Positions 25,646-34,712 of a DNA stretch of 64,000 bases are shown here, piece after piece (position 1 is the stretch's first letter; every line of letters begins with the position of its first letter). Source of the stretch: Novosphingobium resinovorum (GTDB lineage: Bacteria > Pseudomonadota > Alphaproteobacteria > Sphingomonadales > Sphingomonadaceae). The DNA lies in the NCBI RefSeq assembly GCF_027922145.1, contig NZ_BSFC01000019.1, positions 380,579 to 444,578 on the forward strand. The letters run 5' to 3'. A program made the position numbers and the translations under genes. The notes under the pieces were generated by a model. That model made no database searches, was not told the origin of the DNA, and saw only the letters and a list, made by a program, of their open reading frames with translations.

Positions 25646-26269
25646 GTGACCATAGCGCATCCTTCCGAAACCGACGCCCGCGAGGTTATCCCGCATGGCG
25701 ATCCCTTCGCGCTGTTCACGCAGTGGTACGATGAAGCGCGCGAGACGGAACCCAACGATTCCAACGCAATGGCGCTCGCCACCGCGACGCCGGACGGCCA
25801 GCCCTCGGTGCGCATGGTGCTGCTGAAGGGCTACGACACCTCAGGCTTCGTGTTCTACACCAATGGCCACAGCCGCAAGGGGCAGGAGATCGCCGCCAAC
25901 CCGCAGGTCGCGCTGCTGTTCCACTGGAAGAGCCTGCGCCGCCAGATCCGCATCGAAGGCACGCTCTCGCCCGTCAGCGAGGCCGAGGCCGAGGCCTATT
26001 TCCATTCGCGCGCCCGCGACTCGCAGCTCGGCGCAGTGGCGTCCGACCAGTCCGCCCCGCTCGATTCGCGTGAAACCTTCCTCGCCCGCTATGAGGACGT
26101 GCGTGCCCGCTTCGAGGGCGGCGAGGTCGAGCGTCCCGCGCACTGGGGCGGCTGGCGCGTGCGCCCGCAGGCGATGGAGTTCTGGCACGACCGCCCCTAT
26201 CGCCTCCACGAGCGCCGCCGCTTCGAGCATGGCCCGGACGGCTGGGCCAGCAGCCTCCTCTACCCGTGA
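25646..26269 (+). CDS. pdxH: Pyridoxamine/pyridoxine 5'-phosphate oxidase PdxH
   Basis: A 207-residue FMN enzyme that oxidises PNP or PMP to pyridoxal phosphate. Motifs: DSNAMALATATPDGQPSVRM, then VLLKGYDTSGFVFYTN, then the C-terminal WGGWRVRPQAMEFWHDRPYR. It starts at GTG 25,646 behind GCAGGA; an upstream in-frame start at 25,496 would add 50 atypical residues. It is coupled to the transporter gene by a GTGA overlap. Confidence 0.95.
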   Translation: MTIAHPSETDAREVIPHGDPFALFTQWYDEARETEPNDSNAMALATATPDGQPSVRMVLLKGYDTSGFVFYTNGHSRKGQEIAANPQVALLFHWKSLRRQIRIEGTLSPVSEAEAEAYFHSRARDSQLGAVASDQSAPLDSRETFLARYEDVRARFEGGEVERPAHWGGWRVRPQAMEFWHDRPYRLHERRRFEHGPDGWASSLLYP

Positions 26270-27201
26270 GCGACGCCTCGGCCTCTTGGGGCGCTCTGAA
26301 CCGCAGCGCAGCCTTCGCCAGCATCGGCGCGGCAACGTTGCTGATCGCGATCAAGGGCTGGGCGGCATGGTCCACCGGCTCCACCGCGATGCTGGGGAGC
26401 CTGGCCGACACCGCGCTTGACCTCGTCGCCAGCGTGGCGACCTTGCTGGGCGTGTGGATCGCCGCACACCCGCCCGACGACAAGCACCGCTTCGGTCATG
26501 GCAAGGCCGAGGCGATCGCGGCGCTGTTCCAGATCGTGCTGATCTCGATCTCGGCGCTGGGCATCGCCGCGCGGGCGGTGGAGGATTTCTTCGCGGGCGC
26601 AAGGGTCGAGGCGGCGGGCACCGGCATCGGCGTCTCGCTGGCGGCGATCGTGGTGACGTTCGCGCTGATCGCCTGGCAGCGCCATGTGATCCGCCGGACC
26701 GGCAGCCTCGCGATCGCGACCGACAGCGTGCATTATCAGTCGGACCTGCTGCTCAACGTCGCGGTGATCGCGGCGCTGGTGATCGACCAGTACCTCGGCG
26801 TTTCGGGCGCGGACCCACTGTTTGGCCTCGGCATCGCGCTGTGGCTGGCCTGGGGCGCCTGGAAGGCGTCCGAGGAGGTGCTCGACCAGCTGATGGACCA
26901 CGAGTGGCCGGCGGAAAAGAAGGAGCGCTTCCTCGAGGTGCTCGCCCGCAACCCCGACATCACCGGCGTCCACGACTTGCGCACGCGCACGTCGGGTAAC
27001 CGCGATTTCGTGCAGTTCCACGTCTGGGTCGACGCGAACATGACCGTGCGCGAGGCGCACAAGGTGATGGATGCTCTGGAAGCGCGGCTGAAGGCGGAAT
27101 TTCCCGGCACCGAGATCCTGATCCATCCCGACCCGGAAGGGCTTGTGGACGAGGCTGGGGATGCGGGGCTGGACGTGCTGCCGCCGATCCGGGTGGGTTG
27201 A
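26266..27201 (+). CDS. Cation diffusion facilitator family transporter
   Basis: A 311-residue FieF/CDF-type transporter with six membrane helices and a cytoplasmic C-terminal domain. Metal-site text: SLADTALDLVAS (DxxxD) in helix 2, KHRFGHGKAEA after it, ATDSVHYQSD in helix 5. Such proteins export Zn, Fe, Co or Mn by proton exchange; the ion is not decided. The GTG start overlaps the pdxH stop. Confidence 0.92.
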   Translation: MSDASASWGALNRSAAFASIGAATLLIAIKGWAAWSTGSTAMLGSLADTALDLVASVATLLGVWIAAHPPDDKHRFGHGKAEAIAALFQIVLISISALGIAARAVEDFFAGARVEAAGTGIGVSLAAIVVTFALIAWQRHVIRRTGSLAIATDSVHYQSDLLLNVAVIAALVIDQYLGVSGADPLFGLGIALWLAWGAWKASEEVLDQLMDHEWPAEKKERFLEVLARNPDITGVHDLRTRTSGNRDFVQFHVWVDANMTVREAHKVMDALEARLKAEFPGTEILIHPDPEGLVDEAGDAGLDVLPPIRVG

Positions 27202-27261
27202 TGCAATTGTGGCGGCTTACGCCCCATTGCGGCCGTTTGATGCCACTGGCATGTGTGCGGC

Positions 27262-27441
27262 ATGCGAGGTTTAGACAATTATCCAATTAGCGTTTCGGTC
27301 ACAGCGGGCTGCTTAGCTTTTGTTCTGGCCTTATTTGCCCAAGCGACCATGGGCGCATTTGGGTCGATGCTCGGCCTTGCGCTCGCAATCGTCTCGGTCA
27401 GCCTGTTCACATCAGCAATCAAGCGCTCGAGGAAGCAGTAA
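27262..27441 (+). CDS. Small membrane protein, hypothetical
   Basis: A 59-residue frame with two hydrophobic stretches (about 11-28 and 33-49) and a basic tail (KRSRKQ). No good ribosome binding site or homology is visible. It may be real, since the composition is membrane-like, but evidence is thin. Confidence 0.35.
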   Translation: MRGLDNYPISVSVTAGCLAFVLALFAQATMGAFGSMLGLALAIVSVSLFTSAIKRSRKQ

Positions 27442-27479
27442 CGCTTCGGCGGAGCGGCAACTATCCACCCAAACCCACC

Positions 27480-27615
27480 GTCACCCTGAACTTGTTTCAG
27501 GGTCCATCAAGCCGATAGTTCAGGTTCCCGATCAGCAAACCGAGATAGCAGTTTGCGACTCAATATCACCGGCACCAACCGCCCGATGGATCCTGAAACA
27601 AGTTCAGGATGACGA
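27480..27615. repeat. Palindromic repeat family E
   Basis: TCACCCTGAACTTGTTTCAG + GGTCCATC at the left; the near-complement GATGGATCCTGAAACAAGTT at the right, about 75 bp apart. The rest of 27,442-27,747 has no gene. Confidence 0.85.
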
Positions 27616-27747
27616 AGCCTATCGGGAAAAGTACACTTTCCACCCAAATCAGCCTGAGCGGTCAGGGTGGGGTGATCGCAAGTCACCACCCAATCCCGGG
27701 GTAGCCCTGAAACACTTCACGAATAAGGGCATCGGCAGAACCGATCC

Positions 27748-28206
27748 TCACCTCTGTCGCAGCGCCGCCACGCACGCCGCCCGGTCCACGTTCTGCCCGT
27801 CCGAGGAACGCCGCGTTTCCACGTAGGTGGCGTGCGGCTCTTTCGACGTCGTGCTGGGATAGAGGAACACGTCGAGCACGCAGGCGGTGCCGGTGAACTG
27901 CAGCTTGCGCGCGTCACCTTCCCACACGTCGAGGCGGGGCTCCCCGAACATGCGGGTGAGCTGGCCCTGGTTGGCGCCGATCACGCCTTCGAGGCCCGGC
28001 GCCATCTGCACGGCGGCGTCGCGCGGTGCGGCGCGGGTCGGCTGGCGGGTGACGGGGACGCCCTTGATCCGTTTGCCGGGTGGCGGCGCGGGCGTGCTCG
28101 CCACGCTGCCGCCGGTCGACGAACAGGCCGACAGGGCAAGCGCCAGCGCAGCCGCACCGAGCGGAAGAAGGAAGCGGGGCTGCAGGGGGGAAGACGTCGT
28201 GCTCAT
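27748..28206 (-). CDS. Lipoprotein of unknown function
   Basis: A 152-residue protein. A signal sequence LLPLGAAALALALSAC ends in a lipobox (LSAC), so it should be lipid-anchored. The mature part has a Pro-rich linker and a C-terminal domain with GQLTRMFGEPRLDVWEGDA and a Cys pair (ACVLDV, AACVAAL). The pattern recalls small outer-membrane assembly-type lipoproteins, but I do not recognise the family. I chose ATG 28,206; the frame stays open upstream only through repeat DNA. Confidence 0.75.
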   Translation of the reverse strand: MSTTSSPLQPRFLLPLGAAALALALSACSSTGGSVASTPAPPPGKRIKGVPVTRQPTRAAPRDAAVQMAPGLEGVIGANQGQLTRMFGEPRLDVWEGDARKLQFTGTACVLDVFLYPSTTSKEPHATYVETRRSSDGQNVDRAACVAALRQR

Positions 28207-28372
28207 GATCGCCTGCGGCATCGCCCGGCGGCGCGGCCGAGTCAACGGGCCAGCGCCCGGAGCGCTTGCACCTGCGGGGAACGGCGGCTTTCCTACAAGT
28301 GCGGGGCCCGGGTATCCTGACGCCATGTTTCGGATTTCCCCCATGCCACACCTGTCAACTTGCGCCGCGCGC

Positions 28373-28508
28373 AAGGTTACACTTTGCGCCTGCAAGGTGA
28401 CACATCGCCTGCACAAGGTGACACCTTTGCGGCACAAGGTGACACATCGGGGCTTACAAGGTGACACTTTCGGGCCCGAAATGGCTCAAAATCGCCGCAA
28501 GGTGACAC
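28373..28508 (+). repeat. 21-bp-phased array of AAGGTGACAC
   Basis: Copies begin at 28,373 (variant AAGGTTACAC), 28,394, 28,415, 28,436, 28,458 and 28,499: spacings 21, 21, 21, 22 and 41 bp. The copy-to-copy remainder is only partly conserved. Inverted partial copies flank it (28,353-28,363; 28,525-28,533; 28,546-28,555). It lies between the divergent lipoprotein and adenosine kinase genes and may be a multi-site protein-binding region. The rest of 28,207-28,640 shows no gene. Confidence 0.85.
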
Positions 28509-28640
28509 CTTTTCCCTCTGGACCGTGTCAACCGTGTAAACCTGCGTCACCTTGCAGCGCATCCGGCCGCGCGCTAGTCGCTCGGGCAATCGAAATTCCC
28601 GGACCTGTTTCCGGCCTCCACTGAAGGACTTACCCACCCC

Positions 28641-29633
28641 ATGACGCAACCCCGTCTGGACGTCATCGCCATCGGCAACGCCATCATCGACGTCATCGGC
28701 AACTGCTCGGACGCGCAGATCGAGGAACTCGGCCTGGTGCGCGGCGGCATGCAGCTGATCGACGGCGATCAGGCCCGCACCCTCTATGACGCGATGGGCC
28801 CGGCCCGCGAAGTCTCGGGCGGGTCGGCCGCCAACACGTTGGCGGGCCTCGCCGCGCTGGGCGCCAAGTGCGGCTTCATCGGCCAGGTCGCCGACGACCA
28901 GCTGGGCGAGGTCTTCACTCATGACATCCGCGCCGGTGGCATCGAGTTCGACGTTCCCGCCCGCGCCGGCGAGACGCCGACCGCGCGTTGCCTGATCTTT
29001 GTCACCGCCGATGGCCAGCGCACGATGAACACCTTCCTCGGCGCCTCGCACCTGCTGTCCGCCGACATGGTGGCCGACGCGACGATCGCCGAGGCGGCCG
29101 TGCTCTACCTCGAAGGCTACCTGTGGGACCCGGTCGAGCCGCGCGCGGCGATGCGCAAGGCGATCGCGGCGGCGCGCGCCGCCGGCCGCAAGATCGCCTT
29201 CACGCCGTCGGAATCGTTCATCATCGATATGCACCGCGGCGATTTCCTGTCGCTGATCGACGATGGCCTGATCGACCTCCTCTTCTGCAACGAGACCGAG
29301 CTGGCGACGCTGACCGGCCTGTCTTCGTTCGAGGACGGCATCGCGATGCTGGCGGCCAAGGTTGCGGTGCTGGTCGTCACCAAGGGCGCCGAGGGCGCCG
29401 TGGCGCTCTCGGGCGGCGAGCGTGCCGAAGTTGCCGCGCAGCCGATCGAGCGCGTGGTCGACACCACCGGCGCGGGCGACCTGTTCGCGGCGGGCTTCCT
29501 CTACGGCCACGTGCGCGGCAAGGGGCTTGAGGAAAGCCTCAAGATGGGCGCAATCTGCGCGAGCGAGATCATCTCGCACTACGGCGCACGTCCTGAGTGT
29601 GACCTCGCGGACTTCGTCGCTGCACGTATGTAA
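28641..29633 (+). CDS. Adenosine kinase, PfkB family
   Basis: A 330-residue sugar/nucleoside kinase. An N-terminal substrate loop GGSAANTLAGLAALG, and the C-terminal catalytic signature VVDTTGAGDLFAAGFLYG with the base Asp. It likely phosphorylates adenosine to AMP, though ribokinase-type specificity cannot be excluded. GAAGGA precedes the ATG. The upstream 21-bp array may control it. The next gene starts 13 bp after the stop. Confidence 0.92.
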   Translation: MTQPRLDVIAIGNAIIDVIGNCSDAQIEELGLVRGGMQLIDGDQARTLYDAMGPAREVSGGSAANTLAGLAALGAKCGFIGQVADDQLGEVFTHDIRAGGIEFDVPARAGETPTARCLIFVTADGQRTMNTFLGASHLLSADMVADATIAEAAVLYLEGYLWDPVEPRAAMRKAIAAARAAGRKIAFTPSESFIIDMHRGDFLSLIDDGLIDLLFCNETELATLTGLSSFEDGIAMLAAKVAVLVVTKGAEGAVALSGGERAEVAAQPIERVVDTTGAGDLFAAGFLYGHVRGKGLEESLKMGAICASEIISHYGARPECDLADFVAARM

Positions 29634-29646
29634 GGAGATACCCGGT

Positions 29647-30168
29647 TTGAGCTGTCCCGCGCTGATCGACTTCGAAGCGAGCTGCCTGCCCGAATATGGG
29701 CAGTCCTATCCCATCGAAGTCGCGGTGGCGCGGATCGACGGCTCGAACCGGGCCTGGCTCATCAAGCCCGCCGAGGCCTGGCGCTACTGGGACTGGTCGG
29801 ACGAGGCCGAGGCGCTGCACGGCATCAGCCGGCAGATGCTCGACGACGAGGGCCTGCCACCCGCGCAGGTTCTGGCGGAAATGGCCGAATTCGTGGCCGG
29901 GTGCCCGGTCTATGCGGACGCCGATCTCGACGAATTCTGGCTCGAAGTGCTGTGTCAGGCGGTGGGCGCGAAGTTGCCGTTTCCGGTGTACTACCTCGGC
30001 GAATTCCTCAAGGACGGCGGCTATTCGCGCCCACAGGTGGTCGCCGCGCTGGAAGAGGCGAAGCGCCTGCTCCCCAAGGAACATCTGGCACGCGAGGATG
30101 CCAAGCGGCTGGCGATGGTGGTCAAGCTGCTGGTGGACGGCGAGGTGGAACCGTCGTCCCGGACTTGA
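29647..30168 (+). CDS. RNase H-fold 3'-5' exonuclease-like protein
   Basis: A 173-residue protein with a DEDDh-type layout: DFEAS at residues 7-11, HGISRQMLDDEG, YADADLDEFWL, and HLAREDAKRLA (His-x4-Asp) near the end. It should be a cytoplasmic nuclease, target unknown. TTG 29,647 is chosen because AAGGAGAT lies 7 bp upstream. The last codons (PSSRT and the stop) are supplied by a family B repeat. Confidence 0.78.
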   Translation: MSCPALIDFEASCLPEYGQSYPIEVAVARIDGSNRAWLIKPAEAWRYWDWSDEAEALHGISRQMLDDEGLPPAQVLAEMAEFVAGCPVYADADLDEFWLEVLCQAVGAKLPFPVYYLGEFLKDGGYSRPQVVAALEEAKRLLPKEHLAREDAKRLAMVVKLLVDGEVEPSSRT

Positions 30169-30272
30169 TCCGGGACCGGTGGCTGTCTTTAGGCTAGGGC
30201 CATCGCCGAGGCGCCCCGTCGATGGCAAGGCTGTTCACGGCTAGCGGTCCCGGATCAAGTCCGGGACGACGT
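30152..30272. repeat. Repeat family B, copy 2 (long form, inverted relative to copy 1)
   Basis: CGTCCCGGACTTGATCCGGG left, CCCGGATCAAGTCCGGGACG right. It overlaps the 3' end of the exonuclease gene and supplies its TGA stop. Confidence 0.85.
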
Positions 30273-30273
30273 T

Positions 30274-30759
30274 TTACTGCCCACTCCGCTGCGCTGCCTG
30301 CAACTGGCCCGCGCACTGCGCCTTCCTCTGATCCCGCGCCGCCGACAGCGACTGCGCCGCCTGCGAAGGCAGCGCGCAGTCCTGCGCCGGGCGGATCGGG
30401 TGCTTGGCGAGGCAGCCGCTGCGGGTGCTGAACAGGTCGTCGGCGCAGTCGTCGAAGGCGGCCTGGTCGGCGTCGTGCATCGCCTGGCAGGCCTGCGTCC
30501 AGCGCTGGCGATAAGCGCTTTCGGCCAGATCCGTGCATTGGTCGTAGGCCGCCTGGGCCTCCTGTTCCCGCCGCGCGCGTTCGGCCAGTGCGCGCGATTG
30601 CTCGGCGGCCTTCGACTGCTTCTCCGCCATCGCCAGCGTCTGCTGGTGGATGTCCTGCGCGGGCAGGTAGATGCCGTAGTAGTACCCCACGCCCGCCCCG
30701 CCCATCAGGGCGCCGAGCGCGAGGCACAGCTTCAGGATCGGGTCGGCGTGCTTAAGCAT
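30274..30759 (-). CDS. Membrane-anchored coiled-coil protein of unknown function
   Basis: A 161-residue protein with one N-terminal membrane helix ([20 protein letters not shown]), then an Ala/Gln/Glu-rich coiled coil (about 32-75) and a Cys-rich C-terminal part with at least six Cys (QCTDLA, ACQAM, DCADD, GCLAK, DCALP, QCAGQ), probably periplasmic disulfides. Its ATG overlaps the purD stop by 8 bp, so it is co-transcribed with purD. The family is not recognised. Confidence 0.7.
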   Translation of the reverse strand: MLKHADPILKLCLALGALMGGAGVGYYYGIYLPAQDIHQQTLAMAEKQSKAAEQSRALAERARREQEAQAAYDQCTDLAESAYRQRWTQACQAMHDADQAAFDDCADDLFSTRSGCLAKHPIRPAQDCALPSQAAQSLSAARDQRKAQCAGQLQAAQRSGQ

Positions 30760-32035
30760 GGCTCTTTTCGCGCGCCACTTCGCGCCAGCCGATGTCGCGG
30801 CGGGTGAAGCCGGTGGAGAAGTCGATGGCATCGACGGCAGCATACGCCTTGGCCTGCGCTTCGGTCACGCTACCCGCACGGGCGGTGACTGCCAGCACGC
30901 GCCCGCCGCTGGCGACCAGTTCGCCGTCCTTCAGCGCGGTGCCGGCGTGGAAGACTTTGGCGCCCTCCGCCTCGGCCTCGGCCACGTTGCGGATCGCGCC
31001 GCCCTTGGCCGGGGTGCCGGGGTAGCCGTCGGCGGCCATCACCACCGTCAGCGCGACGTCGTCCGAGAAGCGCGGCGGCTCGATCGCGGCAAGACGGTTC
31101 TCGGCGCAGGCGTGCAGCAGTTCGACGAGGTCCGATTCGAGCCGCATCATGATGACCTGGCATTCCGGGTCACCGAAACGGCAGTTGTACTCGATCAACT
31201 GCGGCCCCTTGGCGGTCAGCATCAGGCCGAGGAACAGCACGCCGGAATAGGGCATGCCCTCGTTGGCGAGGGTGCGCACGGTCGGCGCGATGATCTTCGT
31301 CATCGCCTCGGCCTGCAGTTCGGGGGTGAGCACCTTGGCCGGGCTGTAGGCGCCCATGCCGCCGGTGTTGGGGCCGGTATCGCCGTCGCCGACGCGCTTG
31401 TGGTCCTGCGCCGAGGCGAAGGGGACGATGGTGGAGCCGTCGGTCAGCGCGAAGAAGCTGGCTTCCTCGCCCTCGAGGAATTCCTCGATCACCGCTTCCG
31501 CGCCCGCTTCACCGAAGCGCCCGGCGAAGATGTCGCGCACGGCGGCTTCGGCCTCGTCCATGGTCATCGCCACGGTGACGCCCTTGCCCGCCGCGAGGCC
31601 ATCGGCCTTGATGACGACGGGGGCGCCGAACCTGGCCAGTGCGGCCATTGCGGCCGCTTCGCTGGAGACGCGCTCGTAGCCGCCGGTCGGGATATTGGCG
31701 CGGGCGCACAAGTCCTTGGTGAAGCCCTTGGAGCCTTCGAGCTGCGCCGCTGCCTTGCTGGGGCCGAACACCGCGAAGCCTTCGCCGCGCAGCGAGTCGG
31801 CAAGGCCGTCCACCAGCGGCGCCTCGGGGCCGATGACGACGAGGCCGATGACGTTCACCTCGCAGAAGGCCAGCACGGCGGCGTGGTCGGTCGCGTCGAG
31901 GTCGATGCACGTCGCGAGGCCCGAAATGCCGGGGTTGCCGGGGGCGGCCCACAGGGTATCGCAGCGCGGGGATTGCGCCAGCTTCCAGGCCAGCGCATGT
32001 TCGCGGCCGCCCGAGCCCAGTAGCAGGATGTTCAT
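30752..32035 (-). CDS. purD: Phosphoribosylamine-glycine ligase PurD
   Basis: A 427-residue ATP-grasp enzyme of purine synthesis. It starts [20 protein letters not shown] and carries [29 protein letters not shown], the metal-binding [12 protein letters not shown] and a typical C-terminal domain. The start is only 5 bp from that of divergent xseA. Confidence 0.97.
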   Translation of the reverse strand: MNILLLGSGGREHALAWKLAQSPRCDTLWAAPGNPGISGLATCIDLDATDHAAVLAFCEVNVIGLVVIGPEAPLVDGLADSLRGEGFAVFGPSKAAAQLEGSKGFTKDLCARANIPTGGYERVSSEAAAMAALARFGAPVVIKADGLAAGKGVTVAMTMDEAEAAVRDIFAGRFGEAGAEAVIEEFLEGEEASFFALTDGSTIVPFASAQDHKRVGDGDTGPNTGGMGAYSPAKVLTPELQAEAMTKIIAPTVRTLANEGMPYSGVLFLGLMLTAKGPQLIEYNCRFGDPECQVIMMRLESDLVELLHACAENRLAAIEPPRFSDDVALTVVMAADGYPGTPAKGGAIRNVAEAEAEGAKVFHAGTALKDGELVASGGRVLAVTARAGSVTEAQAKAYAAVDAIDFSTGFTRRDIGWREVAREKSHA

Positions 32036-32040
32036 TTCCC

Positions 32041-33531
32041 GTGCCTTCCGATCAATTCTACGACGATGATTACAACGACGGTCGTTCGGGGGGGCTGGTA
32101 GCGAAGGAGTCGGCCGGGGACAACGCCGCGCCGCTCTCGATCAGCGAGATTTCGAATCTCCTCAAGCGCACGGTGGAGGACCGCTTCGGCTTCGTGCGCC
32201 TGCGCGGCGAACTGTCGGGCGTGAAGCGCGCGGCCTCCGGGCACCTCTACTGCGCGCTCAAGGACGACAAGGCGGTGATCGACGGGGTGATGTGGAAAGG
32301 CGGCGCCCAGCGCCTCGCCTTCCGCCCCGAGGATGGCGTCGAGGTCATCGCCACCGGCAAGCTGACGACCTATCCCGGCCGCTCGAAATACCAGATCGTC
32401 ATCGAGACGATGGAGATCGCGGGCGAAGGCGCGCTGCTGGCGCTGCTCGAAAAACTGCGCGCCCGCCTCGCCGCCGAGGGCTTGTTCGCGCCTGAACGCA
32501 AGCGGCCGCTGCCCTATCTGCCGCAAGTGATCGGCGTCGTCACCTCGCCCACCGGCGCGGTGATCCGCGACATCCTCCACCGTCTGGCCGACCGCTTCCC
32601 CAGCCGGGTGCTGGTCTGGCCGGTGCTGGTGCAGGGCGAGGGCGCGGCGGCGCAAGTGGCGAACGCGGTGCGCGGCTTCTCGGCCATCGAGCCCGGCGGG
32701 CCGGTTCCCCGCCCCGACCTCGTGATCGTCGCGCGCGGCGGCGGTTCGATCGAGGACTTGTGGAGCTTCAACGAAGAGATCGTCGTGCGCGCCGTCGCCG
32801 ATTCGACGATCCCCGTGATCTCGGCGGTCGGGCACGAGACCGACACGACCTTGTGCGACCATGCCGCCGACCGCCGCGCGCCGACGCCCACCGCCGCTGC
32901 GGAAATGGCGGTGCCGGTGCGTGCCGAACTGGTGAACCAGATCGACGAGATGGGCTTGCGGATGCGCCGCTGCGCGCTGCGCCCGGTGGTGCTCGGCCGC
33001 GAGCGGCTTGAGGCGCGTGTCCAGCGCCTGCCCAAACCCGAGGCGATCCTCGCCGCCAAGGCCCAGAAGCTGGACGAATTGTCCGAACGCCTGCGCCGGG
33101 GCCTGCAGGACCGCGCCACCGCCAAGGGGCGTTCGCTGCAACAGGTCGCGGGCCGTCTGTCGCTGCCGCTGCTGCGCCACCGCGTGCAGGTCTGTGACGA
33201 GCGGCTGGCGCGCATCGGCCTCACGCCGCGCCTGCTCGAACGGCGCTGGACACTGGCGCGCGACGCCCTCGCCCCGGTCAACCGGGTGCTGCCACAGCTT
33301 GACCCGCGCCTGCCGCTGCAGCGCGGTTACGCGCTGGTGAAGTCCTCTTCGGGCGCCGCGCTGACCACGCGCGAAGCGGCGGAGCGCGAGGGCAGTCTGG
33401 TGATAGAGTTCCGCGACGGCGAACTGCCGGTCACCACGCGAGAGGGCACCGAGGCCGCCACGCCGCGGCCAGCACCGGCCAAGCCCGCGCGACAGTCTTC
33501 AAGCCCACCACGACAGGGCGATTTGTTCTGA
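32041..33531 (+). CDS. xseA: Exodeoxyribonuclease VII large subunit XseA
   Basis: A 496-residue protein. An N-terminal OB-fold ([20 protein letters not shown]) is followed by the catalytic domain with [35 protein letters not shown] and [15 protein letters not shown], then a long coiled coil. It degrades single-stranded DNA with XseB. The start is GTG 32,041; no other standard start precedes the OB-fold, and the ribosome binding site would lie inside the purD start region. Confidence 0.95.
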   Translation: MPSDQFYDDDYNDGRSGGLVAKESAGDNAAPLSISEISNLLKRTVEDRFGFVRLRGELSGVKRAASGHLYCALKDDKAVIDGVMWKGGAQRLAFRPEDGVEVIATGKLTTYPGRSKYQIVIETMEIAGEGALLALLEKLRARLAAEGLFAPERKRPLPYLPQVIGVVTSPTGAVIRDILHRLADRFPSRVLVWPVLVQGEGAAAQVANAVRGFSAIEPGGPVPRPDLVIVARGGGSIEDLWSFNEEIVVRAVADSTIPVISAVGHETDTTLCDHAADRRAPTPTAAAEMAVPVRAELVNQIDEMGLRMRRCALRPVVLGRERLEARVQRLPKPEAILAAKAQKLDELSERLRRGLQDRATAKGRSLQQVAGRLSLPLLRHRVQVCDERLARIGLTPRLLERRWTLARDALAPVNRVLPQLDPRLPLQRGYALVKSSSGAALTTREAAEREGSLVIEFRDGELPVTTREGTEAATPRPAPAKPARQSSSPPRQGDLF

Positions 33532-33558
33532 GGCGGCGGCTCTGCTAGGATCAGGCCC

Positions 33559-33762
33559 ATGTTGATGTCCTCCGCAGACCGCCCCGCCAAGCTCGCTTAC
33601 GGCCCGAACGGCTTTCGCGTGCTCAGCCCGGGCCACTACGTCACGTGCGCCGTAACCGGCGAGCAGATTTCGCTCGAAACCCTCCGTTACTGGAGCGTCG
33701 AGCGCCAGGAAGCCTACGCGACCGCCGAGATCGCGACGAAACGTCTCCTCGGACAGGTCTGA
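33559..33762 (+). CDS. DUF2093 family protein
   Basis: A 67-residue protein with KLAYGPNGFRVLSPGHYVTC, AVTGEQISLETLRYWSVERQ and EAYATAEIA, the full-length pattern of alphaproteobacterial DUF2093. Function unknown. It lies between xseA and an M23 peptidase gene with short gaps (27 and 10 bp), so an operon is likely. Confidence 0.88.
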   Translation: MLMSSADRPAKLAYGPNGFRVLSPGHYVTCAVTGEQISLETLRYWSVERQEAYATAEIATKRLLGQV

Positions 33763-33772
33763 GCCCGCCACC

Positions 33773-34663
33773 ATGACGCGCCGCGTGAAGGGGCTCGTAT
33801 CGCTGGCGGTGATCGCGGTCGCTGCGGCCGTGTCGCTGCCGCTTGTGGCCCTGCGCGCCGCACAGCCCGTAGCGCCGGTGGCCCCGGCCGCGCCGCCGCG
33901 CGCCGTGACCCTCCCGTTCGTTGGCGAATTGACGCAAGGCGGCTGGCTGCGCGGGACTTTGCCCGCCGGAGTGCGCTCGCTCTCGCTGGACGGCAATCCG
34001 GTGAAGGTGGCGCCTGACGGTGGCTGGTTCGTCGCCTTCGACCGCGATGCCGGGCCTCAGGCGGTACTGCGCATATCCTATTCCAACGGCACGCTCGGCG
34101 AGCAGCGTCTCTCCGTGGCGCCGCGCGCGTGGCAGATCGAGAACGTCAACATCCCCCGCAAGCCCGGCGGTCCATCCGAGGCGTTCATGGCGCTGCGTCG
34201 CCCCGAACTTGCGCGGATCGAGGCGGCGCGTGCCCTCGTCAATGACGCGCAAGGCTGGCGGCAGCGCTTCGTCTGGCCGATCAAGGCGCGCATTTCCGGC
34301 CGCTTCGGCTCGCAGCGCATTTATCGCGGAGAGCCCGGTGCTTATCACTCCGGCCTGGACCTCGCACCGGGCGGCAGCGGGGCGACCTTCGTGGCTCCGG
34401 CGGACGGCGTCGTGATTCTGGCGGCGGAGAAACCCTTCACCTTGGAAGGCAACCTGCTGATGCTCGACCATGGCATGGGCCTCAACAGCGCGTTCCTGCA
34501 CTGCTCCGAAATCCTCGTGAAGGAAGGCGAGCATGTGAAGCAAGGGCAGATAATCGGCCGCATCGGCATGACCGGCCGCGCCACTGGGCCGCACCTGCAC
34601 TGGTCGATCAAATGGAATGACGTGCGGCTGGATCCGCTGTTGTTCACAGGGCCGATGACTTGA
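33773..34663 (+). CDS. M23 family metallopeptidase, secreted
   Basis: A 296-residue protein: N-terminal membrane or signal helix (about 8-28), a beta-rich middle domain and a C-terminal LytM domain. Zinc ligands are intact: AYHSGLDLAPGG and GPHLHWSIKW (HxH). It should cut peptidoglycan cross-bridges in the periplasm. It is the last gene of the xseA-DUF2093-M23 run. Confidence 0.9.
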   Translation: MTRRVKGLVSLAVIAVAAAVSLPLVALRAAQPVAPVAPAAPPRAVTLPFVGELTQGGWLRGTLPAGVRSLSLDGNPVKVAPDGGWFVAFDRDAGPQAVLRISYSNGTLGEQRLSVAPRAWQIENVNIPRKPGGPSEAFMALRRPELARIEAARALVNDAQGWRQRFVWPIKARISGRFGSQRIYRGEPGAYHSGLDLAPGGSGATFVAPADGVVILAAEKPFTLEGNLLMLDHGMGLNSAFLHCSEILVKEGEHVKQGQIIGRIGMTGRATGPHLHWSIKWNDVRLDPLLFTGPMT

Positions 34664-34712
34664 TCGTCGAACGGCCGGTTGCCATTCCGCAAAGATGACC
34701 TAAGCACGCTTG

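Noticed and set aside
27748-28467. 239-residue version of the lipoprotein
   Set aside because: The extra N-terminus is translated from the 21-bp repeat array, and the signal peptide with lipobox begins at 28,206.
28373-28508. CRISPR array
   Set aside because: Repeat core is only 10 bp with 11-bp related interiors, no unique spacers and no cas genes.
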